Below are positions 39,331 through 47,943 of a DNA stretch of 64,000 nt, in pieces. The notes beneath the pieces were generated by a model. That model saw only the letters and a program-made list of their open reading frames with translations, was not told the DNA's origin and did no database searches. A program made the position numbers and the translations under genes. The DNA lies in the NCBI RefSeq assembly GCF_002160895.1, contig NZ_NFLL01000010.1, forward strand, positions 1 to 64,000. Reading direction: 5' to 3'. The DNA comes from Faecalibacterium sp. An122. Lineage in GTDB: Bacteria > Bacillota > Clostridia > Oscillospirales > Ruminococcaceae. How positions within the stretch are numbered: the first letter of the stretch is position 1; every line of letters starts with the position of its first letter.

Positions 39331-39731
39331 CTTTTTCTACCTCCCACATTTCAGTTTGCGCTGTGCGCGGTTCGTTTTTTCTGAGCTTAGTATAGCCCAG
39401 ACGGGGCGGTTCTTTCCGTAACTGCGTCACCGAAAAAAAGACCCTAAAAAAACACGCGCCTTGCCGTCAAAAGGCCAGGCGCGGAAGTCTTGTTTATACA
39501 AGGATATAAAGCTATATATAGCACACATGTGCACACAAGTCAAGAGAAAATAAGATTTTTTCTCACTTTTTGGCATGGCGCACAAAATTGCGGGTTGATT
39601 TTTGCAAGTTTTTGCTGTAAACTTGTAACAGTAAACTAGCGGGTTTGACGCCTCATCCGCTTTTTGAAATTTCCGGCGGACCAACAGTCTGTTCGCCGGC
39701 GCCCAGGCAGGCAGCAGAGAGGAAGACCTTT
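39331..39731. other. Intergenic region between divergent trxA and GntR genes
   Basis: No gene seen in 401 bp. AT-rich part 39480-39640 includes ATATATAG and CACATGTGCACAC stretches and, near the GntR gene, CTGT-9-ACAG around 39613-39630. This could be the regulator's own operator. Promoters for both genes are expected here, but no clean -35/-10 pair stands out. Confidence 0.4.
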
Positions 39732-40466
39732 ATGCCCCGTTCCAAATTTGGTGATATCTACCGCGACTTAAAAACCAAGATTGAAGATGGCGAGTACCCC
39801 TACCAGTCCCTTGTCCCGTCCGAAAATACCCTCGTGTCGGTGTACGGGTGCTCCCGCAACACGGTGCGGCGGGCTCTGGCTGGCCTGATCGAGGCCGGCT
39901 ATGTCCAGCCCATCCAGGGCAAGGGGGTGCGTGTGCTCTACCGACCCGCCGCCAAGGCTCCCTTCACCCTGGGGCGGATGGAGAGTTTTCACGACACGGC
40001 GGTCCGCTGCCGCACCCACTATGAAACCCGGGTGGTCCATTTTTCCATGACCCAGACCGACAACGCCCTGGCGGCCGCCAGCGGCTTCCCTGCCCGGATG
40101 GACGTCTACCATGTGGAACGGGTGCGGATCGTGGAGGGCCGGGCCCTGATCCTGGACGTGAGCTATTTCCTGCGGTCGGTGGTGAACACCCTCACCCCCG
40201 AGGCCGCCGAACAGTCCATCTACGCCTATCTGGAAAAGGAGCTGGGCATCCAGATCATGACCAGCAAGCGGACCATCACGGTGGAGCGGGCCACCCCCGC
40301 CGACCGGCTGTATCTGGACATGGGGAGCTTTGACTGTCTGGCCGTGGTCACCAACCAGGCCTTCAACGCCGACGGCATCCTCTTTGAGTATACGGTCTCC
40401 CACTATCACCCGGAGTACTTCCGCTTTCAGGACACCGCCTGCCGCCGCACCCGTAAAACCGAATAA
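39732..40466 (+). CDS. GntR/HutC-family transcription regulator (TreR-like)
   Basis: 244-residue regulator: GntR winged helix at the N-terminus (FGDIYRDLKTKIEDGEYPYQSLVPSENTLVSVYGCSRNTVRRAL, wing QPIQGKGVRVLY) and a UTRA ligand domain (MDVYHVERVRIVEGRALILDVSYFL, FEYTVSHYHPEYFRFQ). Relatives repress sugar genes such as trehalose utilisation, but no phosphotrehalase or PTS gene lies nearby, so the regulon is unknown. ATG 39732 has GAGGAAGACC upstream. Terminator at 40496. Confidence 0.87.
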   Translation: MPRSKFGDIYRDLKTKIEDGEYPYQSLVPSENTLVSVYGCSRNTVRRALAGLIEAGYVQPIQGKGVRVLYRPAAKAPFTLGRMESFHDTAVRCRTHYETRVVHFSMTQTDNALAAASGFPARMDVYHVERVRIVEGRALILDVSYFLRSVVNTLTPEAAEQSIYAYLEKELGIQIMTSKRTITVERATPADRLYLDMGSFDCLAVVTNQAFNADGILFEYTVSHYHPEYFRFQDTACRRTRKTE

Positions 40467-40495
40467 GACCGCTTTGCGTCTTTGTGCCATTTGTG

Positions 40496-40534
40496 AAGGA
40501 GCCGCTGCGCCCAAAAGCAGCCGGGCTCCTTTTT
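40496..40534 (+). terminator. Terminator after the GntR gene
   Basis: AGGAGCC (40497-40503) / GGCTCCT (40524-40530) with a GCTGC/GCAGC inner stem and TTTTTG. Confidence 0.75.
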
Positions 40535-40650
40535 GATTTTTGGGGGCGTGGGGCCGGATTGCTTTCTACCCATTTCTGCGGTATACTAAACCTATCGGGA
40601 TGCTGTGGTGCATCCGCCCAATTCTTTATAAAAAGGAGGGACTGCTTTTT

Positions 40651-41175
40651 ATGACCAATGAAACCCTTGAGACACTCAAGACCCGGCGCAGCTGCCGTGC
40701 CTATAAGCCGGACCAGGTCTCGGAGGAGGAGCTGAACGCCGTGCTGGAAGCCGGCACCTACGCTCCCACCGCCATGGGCCTGCAGAGCCCCAAAATCGTG
40801 GTGATTCAGGACCCCGAAACCCGGGCCCTGCTGTCCCGGATGAATGCCGCCGTCATGGGCCGCGAAGGGTCCGACCCCATGTATGGGGCCCCCACCTATC
40901 TGCTGGTTCTGGCCGATGCCGCCCGGCCCACCGCCCAGCAGGACGGCAGCCTGGTGATGGGCAACCTGATGAACGCCGCCGCCAGCCTGGGGCTGGGCAG
41001 CTGCTGGATCAACCGCGCCCGGGAAATGTTTGACTCGGCCGAGGGCAAGGCCCTGCTGACCCGGTGGGGCATCCAGGGCGAATGGCAGGGCGTGGGCTTC
41101 TGCATTCTGGGCTACCCTGCCGCCGATCCCAAGCCCGCCGCCCCCCGCAAAGCCGACTATATCGTCCGGGTATGA
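40651..41175 (+). CDS. Nitroreductase family protein
   Basis: 174-residue FMN oxidoreductase: KTRRSCRAYKPDQVSEEEL (FMN phosphate Arg/Ser), GTYAPTAMGLQSPKIVVI and the central LGLGSCWINRAREMF. It is short for the family but keeps the core. It likely reduces nitro compounds or quinones with NAD(P)H; a dedicated substrate is unknown. ATG 40651 has an excellent AAAGGAGGG. The next gene starts in ATGATG overlapping the stop. Confidence 0.88.
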   Translation: MTNETLETLKTRRSCRAYKPDQVSEEELNAVLEAGTYAPTAMGLQSPKIVVIQDPETRALLSRMNAAVMGREGSDPMYGAPTYLLVLADAARPTAQQDGSLVMGNLMNAAASLGLGSCWINRAREMFDSAEGKALLTRWGIQGEWQGVGFCILGYPAADPKPAAPRKADYIVRV

Positions 41176-41843
41176 TGCGCCGGGACCGTCTGCCGAATCT
41201 TCCCGCCGACGGGGCGGGCCTGACCTGTCTGGAAGGCCCCGAGGGGGCCGCCTGCCTCTATGAGCTGGCCCAGGGCCAGGAAGAAGGCGCCGCCCTGCGG
41301 ATTCGGGGCGCCGACCTCACCGGCGAGGAGCTGGACGGGCTGGACCTGTCCCGCTGTCTGCTGGAGGACTGCCGCTTTACCGGCGCAGGCCTGCGCCGCC
41401 TCTCCCTCACCGACTGCATCCTGGTCCGCTGCGACTTGTCGGGAGCCCAGGCCTACGACAGCAGCCTGACCCGGTGCCGGTGGCAGGGGTCCAAGGCCCT
41501 GGGCTGCAGCCTGGCCGGAAGCCGGGCCCGGGGCTGGGAGGTGGTGGACTGCCGCCTGGACGCCCTCCGCCTGGACGGCGCCGCCCTGGAATCGGTCCAT
41601 GTGGTCCGGTCCAGCCTGGCGGGCGCCAATCTGTCCGGCCTCCGCTGGAAACAGGTGGAGCTGGACGAGGCGGACCTGTCAGGGGCCAATGTGGCGGGTA
41701 CCTCCCTCAAGGGGCTGGACCTGCGGTCCTGCCGCCTGGAAGGCCTCACCGCCGGCGACTCCCTGCGGGAGCTGCGGGGCGCCATTGTGGACCCCATCCA
41801 GGCCGCTGAGCTGGCCCGCCTGCTGGGCCTCGACATCCGATGA
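41172..41843 (+). CDS. Pentapeptide-repeat protein
   Basis: 223 residues of which about 70-205 are pentapeptide-like repeats (A/L-D/N-L-S/R-x, for example LDLSRCLLEDCRFTGAGLRR, SLAGANLSGLRW, DLSGANVAGTSL), predicted to fold as a right-handed quadrilateral beta-helix. Roles in the family range from DNA-gyrase protection (Qnr) to unknown scaffolding. The ATGA overlap with the nitroreductase stop implies coupling. Composition is extremely GC-rich and Leu/Arg/Ser-heavy. Confidence 0.85.
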   Translation: MMRRDRLPNLPADGAGLTCLEGPEGAACLYELAQGQEEGAALRIRGADLTGEELDGLDLSRCLLEDCRFTGAGLRRLSLTDCILVRCDLSGAQAYDSSLTRCRWQGSKALGCSLAGSRARGWEVVDCRLDALRLDGAALESVHVVRSSLAGANLSGLRWKQVELDEADLSGANVAGTSLKGLDLRSCRLEGLTAGDSLRELRGAIVDPIQAAELARLLGLDIR

Positions 41844-41871
41844 AACCAATCCCCACGCTGAAAGGAACGCT

Positions 41872-42363
41872 ATGAAGCCTGATTACAAGCTGGTCGCCAA
41901 GGCCAAATACATCCATTTGACCGCAGACCTCGCCGCAGAGCTGTGGCAGGAGTGCTACAAGAAGTATTATCCCCCCAAGCAGCTGGCCGCCCTGATCGAA
42001 AAACTGCAGAGCGCCGACGCCATCGAGGAGGACATCGACCGGGAGGTCAACTACTTCATCGTCCAGATGGGCGGCAAGCCCATCGGCTACTTTGCCTGGA
42101 AGATGGACAACACCGCCCTTCACCTGCTCCACGTCTATCTGCAGCCCGCATGGCGGGGCAAAGCCCTGGGCCGGGATATCCTCAGCTCCTGTGAGCGTCT
42201 GGCCCGCAGCGACGGCAAGGGCCGGGTCTACGCCGAGGTCCACACCAAAGCTCTGCTGGTGCTGGCTTTCTTCAAGGAGCGGGGCTACCGCCCCGGCGCC
42301 CCCGTCCAGAACGATGTGGACGGCATCCTGATGGACCTGACCCCGGTGGAAAAATTTCTCTGA
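41872..42363 (+). CDS. GNAT-family N-acetyltransferase
   Basis: 163 residues with the GNAT core: VQMGGKPIGYFAWKMD (beta-4), acetyl-CoA loop VYLQPAWRGKALGRDIL (motif A R/Q-x-x-G-x-A/G) and VLAFFKERGYRPG at the C-terminus. Substrate unknown. ATG 41872 follows AAAGGAAC, 28 bp after the pentapeptide gene, so it may belong to the same operon. Confidence 0.85.
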   Translation: MKPDYKLVAKAKYIHLTADLAAELWQECYKKYYPPKQLAALIEKLQSADAIEEDIDREVNYFIVQMGGKPIGYFAWKMDNTALHLLHVYLQPAWRGKALGRDILSSCERLARSDGKGRVYAEVHTKALLVLAFFKERGYRPGAPVQNDVDGILMDLTPVEKFL

Positions 42364-42466
42364 TTTCAGCACATTCTGCGCAAATAATGATTGCAATTTT
42401 GTTCAGTATGGTATACACTTGCATTAAACCATTAAAGCGTATCTTGCAATCAGTGAGGATTCTATC

Positions 42467-42772
42467 ATGGGTAAAGATCATCCGACCGGTAAATCCGGTC
42501 TGTACCAGGCCATCCTCCGGCTGGAAACGCCGGAACAGTGCTACCGCTTCTTTCAGGATGTGTGCAGCTACTCCGAGCTGAGCGCCATGGAGCAGCGCTA
42601 CGACATCGCCGAAATGCTGGCGGACAAACGGATTTATGCCGACATCAAGGAAAAGACCGGCGCGTCCAGCGCCATCATCAGCCGGGTGAACCGGGTCTTG
42701 TCTTCGGAGGGCAGCGTCCTGCTCCAGTTTGTGGAACAGGCCGGCCCCGACAGCCCGGATGACCCGACATAA
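42467..42772 (+). CDS. YerC/TrpR-related DNA-binding protein
   Basis: 101-residue protein of the YerC/YecD family, related to TrpR: LETPEQCYRFFQDVCSYSELSAMEQRYDIAEMLAD and the helix-turn-helix TGASSAIISRVNRVL. A trp-type repressor role is possible but not shown. ATG 42467 has GAGGATTC upstream; TATACA near 42412 may be the -10. The DJ-1 gene starts 22 bp after its stop. Confidence 0.87.
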   Translation: MGKDHPTGKSGLYQAILRLETPEQCYRFFQDVCSYSELSAMEQRYDIAEMLADKRIYADIKEKTGASSAIISRVNRVLSSEGSVLLQFVEQAGPDSPDDPT

Positions 42773-42794
42773 CATCAAAATGGAGGTAACACCT

Positions 42795-43370
42795 ATGAGC
42801 AAAGCAGTTGTATTTTTCGCTGAAGGCACTGAGGAGTGCGAGGCCCTTCTGGTTGTGGATCTGCTGCGGCGCGGCAAGATCGAGGTTGTGGTGGCTTCTG
42901 CCTCGGGCAGCCTGACGGTCACCGGCAGCCACAAGGTCACCATCACCGCCGACGCTCTGGCCGAGGATGTGGACTACAGCGATGTGGACCTGGTGGTGCT
43001 GCCCGGCGGCATCCCCGGCACCCCCAACCTGGCCGCCAATTCCACCGTGACCAGCACCGTCAAGGCCTTTGCCGAGGCCGGCAAGAAGGTGGCCGCCATC
43101 TGCGCCGCTCCCAGCATCCTGGCCGATCTGGGCCTGCTGGAGGGCAAGAAGGCTACCTCGCATTTCACCTTCCAGGATAAGCTGACCGGCGCTGTGGTGC
43201 TGGACCAGGAAGTGGTGGTGGATGGCAACATCACCACCAGCTACGGCCTGGGCGGCGCCATCCCCTTCGGCCTGGAGCTGGTGCGCCAGCTGGTGGGCCC
43301 CGATGAGGCGGCCCGCGTCCAGAAGGCCATCGCCTACAAGCACAGCCTGCTGTACAAGACCCACCGCTGA
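42795..43370 (+). CDS. DJ-1/PfpI-family protein
   Basis: 191-residue class I glutamine-amidotransferase-like protein: FFAEGTEECEALLVVDLLRRG, VLPGGIPGTPNL and the nucleophile elbow AICAAPSILADLGL with catalytic Cys, then TTSYGLGGAI. DJ-1 members act as deglycases/hydrolases or oxidative-stress sensors. ATG 42795 follows GGAGGTAAC. Likely co-transcribed with the YerC-like gene. Confidence 0.92.
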   Translation: MSKAVVFFAEGTEECEALLVVDLLRRGKIEVVVASASGSLTVTGSHKVTITADALAEDVDYSDVDLVVLPGGIPGTPNLAANSTVTSTVKAFAEAGKKVAAICAAPSILADLGLLEGKKATSHFTFQDKLTGAVVLDQEVVVDGNITTSYGLGGAIPFGLELVRQLVGPDEAARVQKAIAYKHSLLYKTHR

Positions 43371-43386
43371 TCCCACCCCAAAAAGC

Positions 43387-43418
43387 AAGGCAGACCCCCA
43401 CCGGGGCCTGCCTTTTTT
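43387..43418 (+). terminator. Terminator after the DJ-1 gene
   Basis: AAGGCAG / CTGCCTTTTTT with an inner CCCC/GGGG stem. Confidence 0.85.
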
Positions 43419-43426
43419 GTTTGCAG

Positions 43427-43466
43427 AAAAGAGCCCCCGTCCACAGCGCGGAACGAGGGCCCTTTT
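43427..43466 (-). terminator. Terminator of the amt-glnB gene
   Basis: Minus strand stem AAAAGGGCCCTCGT with ACGGGGGCTCTTTT, followed by the T-rich end. It is 46 bp past the P-II stop. Confidence 0.8.
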
Positions 43467-43512
43467 CAGAGGAAATGGATGGTTTCCCTTGCGGGAAAGG
43501 AACAGAGAAACG

Positions 43513-44377
43513 TTACTCTACGTCCTGCAGGGCGGCATAATCCTGCTCGCCGGTGCGGACCTTGACCACCTTGGCCACGTTGTAGACAAAGATCTTGCCG
43601 TCGCCGATGTGGCCGGTGTACAGGGCTTTGGTGGCAGCGTCGATGATGGTGTCCACCGGGATCTTGCTGACCACCACTTCCACCTTGACCTTGGGCAGCA
43701 GGGTGGCGTCCACCTCGGCGCCGCGGTACTTGGTGCCGCTTCCCTTCTGGAGGCCGCAGCCCATGACCTGGGTCACCGTCATGCCGGTGACGCCCACCTT
43801 GTTCAGGGCCTGCTTCAGGGCGTCAAACTTGGCCAGCTGGACAATCATGGTCACCTTGTGCATGCCGGTGTCCAGGCTGGCGGTGACGCCGCCCACAAAG
43901 TGGACTGCGGTGGAGCCCGCAAAATCATGGAAGCCCAGCTGTGCCAGCCAGCCGCCGCCCCAGATCCAGTGGCCCGAGATGGGATAGACAATCAGGCTGA
44001 TGGCCGCCGAGTAAACGCAGTAGGCGCTGAACTTGGTGCGCTCGGCCATGGAGCCGGACACGATGGTGGCGGCGGTGGCACAGAACACCGTCTGGAACAC
44101 CACATACACCCACAGAGGCAGACCGCCGAAGTCGTAGCTGCCCCGGATGAAGGGGTCAAACCCGCCGATCAGCGCGCCGGTGCCGCCGAACATCAGGCCG
44201 AAGCCCACGATCCAGAAGCAGGGTGTCCCGATACAAAAATCCATCATATTCTTCATGAGAATATGATGGATTTTTGGCCCGGGTGAGTCCTGTCTCGCAC
44301 AAGGCGAAGCCGGCCTGCATGAAAAAGACCATGAACGCTGCAACCAGCGTCCAGGTGACGTCCGCAGAATTGTACAT
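43513..44377 (-). pseudogene. amt: Broken ammonium transporter/P-II fusion gene
   Basis: The frame opens at ATG 44377 with MYNSADVTWTLVAAFMVFFM...CETGLTRAKN, a normal Amt start (AAAGGGG upstream). After about 37 residues it shifts: NMMDFCIGTPCFWIVGFGLM continues in another frame. The break coincides with a perfect 17-bp inverted repeat AAAAATCCATCATATTC at 44234-44274, one arm being native coding sequence. The second fault is downstream: Amt stops at HFVGGVTA (mid-protein) and joins directly to a P-II domain (HKVTMIVQLAKFDALKQ...). About 200 residues of Amt are missing. The P-II part keeps its core, including the T-loop and GDGKIF. No functional channel can be made; a P-II-like product is doubtful. 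Confidence 0.85.
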
Positions 44378-44410
44378 GAATCAAAACCCCTTTCTAACCC
44401 CTCAAACGAC

Positions 44411-44446
44411 AAAGGCACCGGGCGGAATGTTCCGCCCGGCGCCTTT
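44411..44446 (-). promoter_or_regulatory. Leader hairpin, possible attenuator of amt
   Basis: On the minus strand a stem AAAGGCGCCGGGCGGAA / TTCCGCCCGGTGCCTTT with TTTGTCG after it lies between the promoter and the amt start. Its terminator-like form in the 5' leader suggests attenuation. Confidence 0.5.
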
Positions 44447-44467
44447 GCCATCTGGTTTGTTGCGCTT

Positions 44468-44496
44468 ATGGTAGCACAGCCCGACCGCGAGGTCAA
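44468..44496 (-). promoter_or_regulatory. Promoter of the amt-glnB gene
   Basis: Minus strand: -35 TTGACC (44491-44496), 17-bp spacer, -10 TACCAT (44468-44473), about 90 nt before the amt start. Confidence 0.65.
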
Positions 44497-44592
44497 GCAA
44501 AAATTGATTCACGGCAGTGAATTTCGGCGTCTTGCCCGTCCGCCGCCCCGCGCAGGACCGTATTTTTGGGGACTTCGACGGGAAATCGGGGG

Positions 44593-45957
44593 TCAGGAAC
44601 GGGAGGACGCCCCCTCCTCCGGCCAGGCCAGCAGGCGGTTTTTGCGGAGCAGATAGTAGCCCACGCCGGCGGCGTCGGCCAAAAACCAGCCGATGGGCAC
44701 GGCGCTCCAGATGCCGCTGACCCCGATGGCGGGGATGGCCGACAGGAGGTAGGCCAGGGCCACCCGGGTGCCCAGAGAGATGACGGTGAGAACCACGCTC
44801 ATCCCGGGGCGGCCCAGGGCGCGATACAGGCCGTAAAGGAGGAACAGACAGCCAATCCCGCAGTAAAACGCCCCTTCAATGTGGAGATAGAGGACGCCGG
44901 CCTGGATGACGGCCACCTCCCCGGCCTCCACAAACAGGCCCATCAGAGGCTCGGCAAAGACCCACACCAGGGCCGACAGCACCACGCCAAAGCCCATGGA
45001 GGTCACCACCGCCCCTTTCAGCCCGGCGCGGATGCGGTCGGCCTTTTTGGCGCCGTAGTTCTGGGCAATGAAGGTAGAAAAAGCGTTGCCAAAGTCCTGT
45101 ACCGGTAGATAGGCGAAGGAATCGATCTTGACGGCGGCGGCGAAGGCGGCCATGATGGTGGGGCCGAAACTGTTCACCAGGCCCTGCACCATCAGAATGC
45201 CCAGGTTCATCACCGACTGCTGGATGCAGGTCAGGAAGGAATAGCTGGCCACCTCCCGCAGGCAGCTGCCCCGCACCCGCAGATAGGGCCGCAGGCCCCG
45301 GAACTGGGGGCACCGGGCCAGGGCATAGAGGGTGATGCCCACCCCCGAGACATATTGAGCAATGACGGTGGCCTCGGCGGCGCCGGCCACGCCCCGGCCC
45401 AGACCCAGCACAAACCACAGGTCCAGGGCGATATTCAGGCAGGCGGACACCGCCAGAAAGGCCAGGGGCGCCACGCTGTTCCCCACCGCCCGCAGGAAGG
45501 AGGCGAAATAGTTGTACAAAAAGATGGCAGGAATTCCGGCAAAAATCACCACCAGATAGGCCCGCATCAGCCCCCACACCTGGTCCGGCACCTGGAGAAA
45601 GACCTGAATCCAGTCCAGACAGGCAAAGGACACCAGATTGAGGACCACCGACACCCCGGCAATGAGGACAAAAGAGGAAACAATACTCTCCCGCAGGCCC
45701 GCCTCGTCCCGGCGGCCGAACCGCATGGAGAACAGGGCCCCGCTGCCCATGCACAGGCCCAGCAGGATGGAGGTCAGAAAGGTCATCAAGGAATAGGAGG
45801 AGCCCACGGCGGCCAGGGCGTCGGTCCCGGCGAACCGGCCCACAATCAGGGTGTCGGCCACGTTATAGCACTGCTGCAGCAGATTCCCCAAAATCATGGG
45901 GATGGCAAACAGCAGCATCGACCGCATGACCGGCCCCCGGGTCAAGTCCTGATTCAT
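44593..45957 (-). CDS. MATE-family efflux transporter
   Basis: 454-residue multidrug/MOP transporter with 12 helices: LTRGPVMRSMLLFAIPMILGNLLQQCYNVADTLIVGRF at the N-terminus, and FAAAVKIDSFAYLPVQDFGNAFSTFIAQNYGAKKADR in the second half. It uses a Na+ or H+ gradient to export drugs or metabolites. ATG 45957 follows GGAGGTAACGCC. It is divergent from the Lrp-type gene, which may regulate it. Confidence 0.93.
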   Translation of the reverse strand: MNQDLTRGPVMRSMLLFAIPMILGNLLQQCYNVADTLIVGRFAGTDALAAVGSSYSLMTFLTSILLGLCMGSGALFSMRFGRRDEAGLRESIVSSFVLIAGVSVVLNLVSFACLDWIQVFLQVPDQVWGLMRAYLVVIFAGIPAIFLYNYFASFLRAVGNSVAPLAFLAVSACLNIALDLWFVLGLGRGVAGAAEATVIAQYVSGVGITLYALARCPQFRGLRPYLRVRGSCLREVASYSFLTCIQQSVMNLGILMVQGLVNSFGPTIMAAFAAAVKIDSFAYLPVQDFGNAFSTFIAQNYGAKKADRIRAGLKGAVVTSMGFGVVLSALVWVFAEPLMGLFVEAGEVAVIQAGVLYLHIEGAFYCGIGCLFLLYGLYRALGRPGMSVVLTVISLGTRVALAYLLSAIPAIGVSGIWSAVPIGWFLADAAGVGYYLLRKNRLLAWPEEGASSRS

Positions 45958-46101
45958 GGCGTTACCTCCAAACCGAAAGTTATAACTTACGTTTCGCAAC
46001 CCATTATAGCGCCGGGGCGCGGCGGTGTCAACGGGCGGTTTCTTTTTTGGGGATGGGGTGGTATACTGTGGAAAAAACCACATGAGGGAGGCGTTTTGCG
46101 T

Positions 46102-46560
46102 ATGTTTCTGGAGGGGTTGGACGCGCTGGACCAGCGCATTGTCCGGCTGCTGATCGAAAACGCCCGGATGTCCTATTCCGACATCGGGCAGGCGGTGGGG
46201 ATTTCGCGGGTGGCGGTGAAAGCCCGGATTCAGGCCCTGGAACAGCGGGGAGTCATCGAGGAATACACCACCATCATCAATCCCCAGAAGATCAGCGGGG
46301 CGGTGTCCTGCTATTTTGAGATCGAGACCCGGCCCGACGCCCTGGCCGAGGTGACCCGGCGTCTGGCGGACAACGAAACCATTACCCAGATTTACCGGGT
46401 CACCGGCAAAGATAAACTCCACGTCCACGCGGTGGCGGCCTCGGGCGAGGAAATGGAAACCCTGATCCGGGAGGTTATCGACCCGCTGCCGGGGGTGGTG
46501 AGCTGCAGCTGCAATACCATTTTGTCCCGCATCAAGGATATCAAGGGCCTGCGACTGTAA
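46102..46560 (+). CDS. Lrp/AsnC-family transcription regulator
   Basis: 152-residue regulator: LDALDQRIVRLLIENARMSYSDIGQAVGISRVAVKARIQALEQRGVIEEYT (helix-turn-helix) plus a RAM/SAM ligand domain (VSCYFEIETRPDALAEV, ITQIYRVTGKDKLHVHAVA). It commonly senses amino acids. It is divergent from the MATE gene over a 144-bp gap, so that gene is a candidate target. ATG 46102 follows AGGGAGGCG; a GGTATACTG -10-like box is close upstream. Confidence 0.9.
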   Translation: MFLEGLDALDQRIVRLLIENARMSYSDIGQAVGISRVAVKARIQALEQRGVIEEYTTIINPQKISGAVSCYFEIETRPDALAEVTRRLADNETITQIYRVTGKDKLHVHAVAASGEEMETLIREVIDPLPGVVSCSCNTILSRIKDIKGLRL

Positions 46561-46678
46561 AAAACGCAACTTTTTCCACCCGACACACCGTGTCCGGTGG
46601 AAAATTGGTCGGTTCCCGGCCTGCGTCCTGGTTTTGGGCGGGGCGCTGTGGTATGCTGGGGTAAAAGGAGGCGGCGCA

Positions 46679-47224
46679 ATGGATCAAAAGAAGATCGGGG
46701 CCTTTCTCAAGGCCCTGCGGGCCGAGAAGGGCCTGACCCAGGAACAGCTGGCCGGTCAGATGCAGGTGTCCAGCCGGACGGTGTCCCGGTGGGAAACCGG
46801 GTCCAACCTGCCGGATTTGAGTATCCTGCTGGCTCTGGCGGATTTTTACGGGGTGGGGCTGCGGGAGCTTCTGGACGGAGAGCGGCGGCCCCAGACCCCG
46901 GCCCAGGACCCCGACAGCGAAGCCCGCGATACCCTGCTGAAGGCGGCGGGCTATTCGGAGGAGATCAACCGGCGGATTACCCGGAATATCCACTGGAGCG
47001 CCTGGCTGGGTGTGGCGGCTCTGGGAGTGTACATGGTGCTGGAAAGCCTGGGCTTTGCGGACAGCGGCCTGGCCGCAGCGGCGGCAGGCTTTGTGCTGGG
47101 GCTGGCCTGGGGGATTCTGCTGACCTTCGCCCTTCTCACCGGCCCCTGGGGCAAACTCTTCCATCGGGTCAAGATGAAGGTTTTGGGCCGCTTTTTTGAC
47201 AAAAAGACAGACCCCGGCGCCTGA
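46679..47224 (+). CDS. XRE-family regulator with C-terminal membrane segments
   Basis: 181 residues. The N-terminal 60 are an XRE/Cro helix-turn-helix (IGAFLKALRAEKGLTQEQLAGQMQVSSRTVSRWETGSNLPD). Residues about 105-160 hold two membrane helices (SAWLGVAALGVYMVLESLGFA, AAAAGFVLGLAWGILLTFALL), so the DNA-binding part is membrane-tethered. ATG 46679 follows AAAAGGAGGCG. Targets unknown. Confidence 0.82.
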   Translation: MDQKKIGAFLKALRAEKGLTQEQLAGQMQVSSRTVSRWETGSNLPDLSILLALADFYGVGLRELLDGERRPQTPAQDPDSEARDTLLKAAGYSEEINRRITRNIHWSAWLGVAALGVYMVLESLGFADSGLAAAAAGFVLGLAWGILLTFALLTGPWGKLFHRVKMKVLGRFFDKKTDPGA

Positions 47225-47803
47225 ATGATATTCCAAATGGGAGCGGATGGAGAAATGTTGCTCCTATACAATCTGTATTTATACGCCTTGTAAACGTAGG
47301 CTTGATCGGAGAAACCCCTCTCCCCTGCTCCGCCGGAGACGGCATGGCAGGATGAAAGCAGAAAAGGAATAAATCCTCGCCCGCTTGAAACGCAAATTGA
47401 AAACAGCCCGAAAAAATCCCCGTTCCAACCGGAGCGGGGATTTTCTTATTATTAAAAGAGGGAGAGCACGGCCGGCCACGACCCGCGGATTAAAAGGGGC
47501 CATGGGACGCGGCTCCCTGCTTTATTCACTGGATGTGGTCGACGTTCGTGTCTCTTGCGAAAATTGGGAGCGCGGCTCCGGGTTGCGGTGCCCTGCTTTT
47601 GCTTCGGGCGTCGCCGCGCCCTTGCAAAAGACAGACCGCGGCGCCAAGCACGCCTCGCTGCTTCGTCCACTGGACGCGCTTCGGTGTGCTTGCCCTTACT
47701 CCACCTCGGCTGGTTCTGCCGCAGGATGCGCTTGGGTGTACTTGCTATTGGACGCGGCCGCTGTTTTTGTCATAGGGACAGAAAAAATCCGTCTATGACG
47801 AAC
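47225..47803. other. GC-rich non-coding region with a terminator
   Basis: No gene is credible in 719 bp up to prfC. A terminator stem AAATCCCCG / CGGGGATTTT (47412-47446) follows the XRE gene. The remainder (47460-47800) is GC-rich with loose palindromes and open frames lacking RBS or family resemblance; its phrase CTCCGGGTTGC is also found in the island at 36400-36666. Confidence 0.4.
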
Positions 47804-47938
47804 TTTGCATCGTACTCGGGCGCAGCCCGGACGTAACGTGAGCGCGGCATAGCCTGCAACCCGCTGTCACTTTATAAAGAGCGGCCAGAGTGTATGGTAC
47901 CCAGTAAAGCTTTTTGCCAAGCTTTTTCTCGAAAAAGC
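47804..47938 (-). repeat. Dispersed repeat, type B, inverted
   Basis: Minus-strand copy with ends GGGTACCATACAC and GAGTACGATGCAAAG and an interior nearly the same as 36268-36389. The CGAGAAAAAGCTTGGC...AAAGCTTT stem abuts the prfC 3' end (47944). Confidence 0.75.
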
Positions 47939-47943
47939 GGGGT

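Noticed and set aside
44593-46569. Longer upstream start for the MATE transporter
   Set aside because: The extension overlaps the divergent Lrp gene; ATG 45957 has a good RBS and the family-typical N-terminus.
47460-47800. Short plus-strand frames as genes
   Set aside because: Several overlapping frames open together, none with an RBS or recognisable protein pattern.
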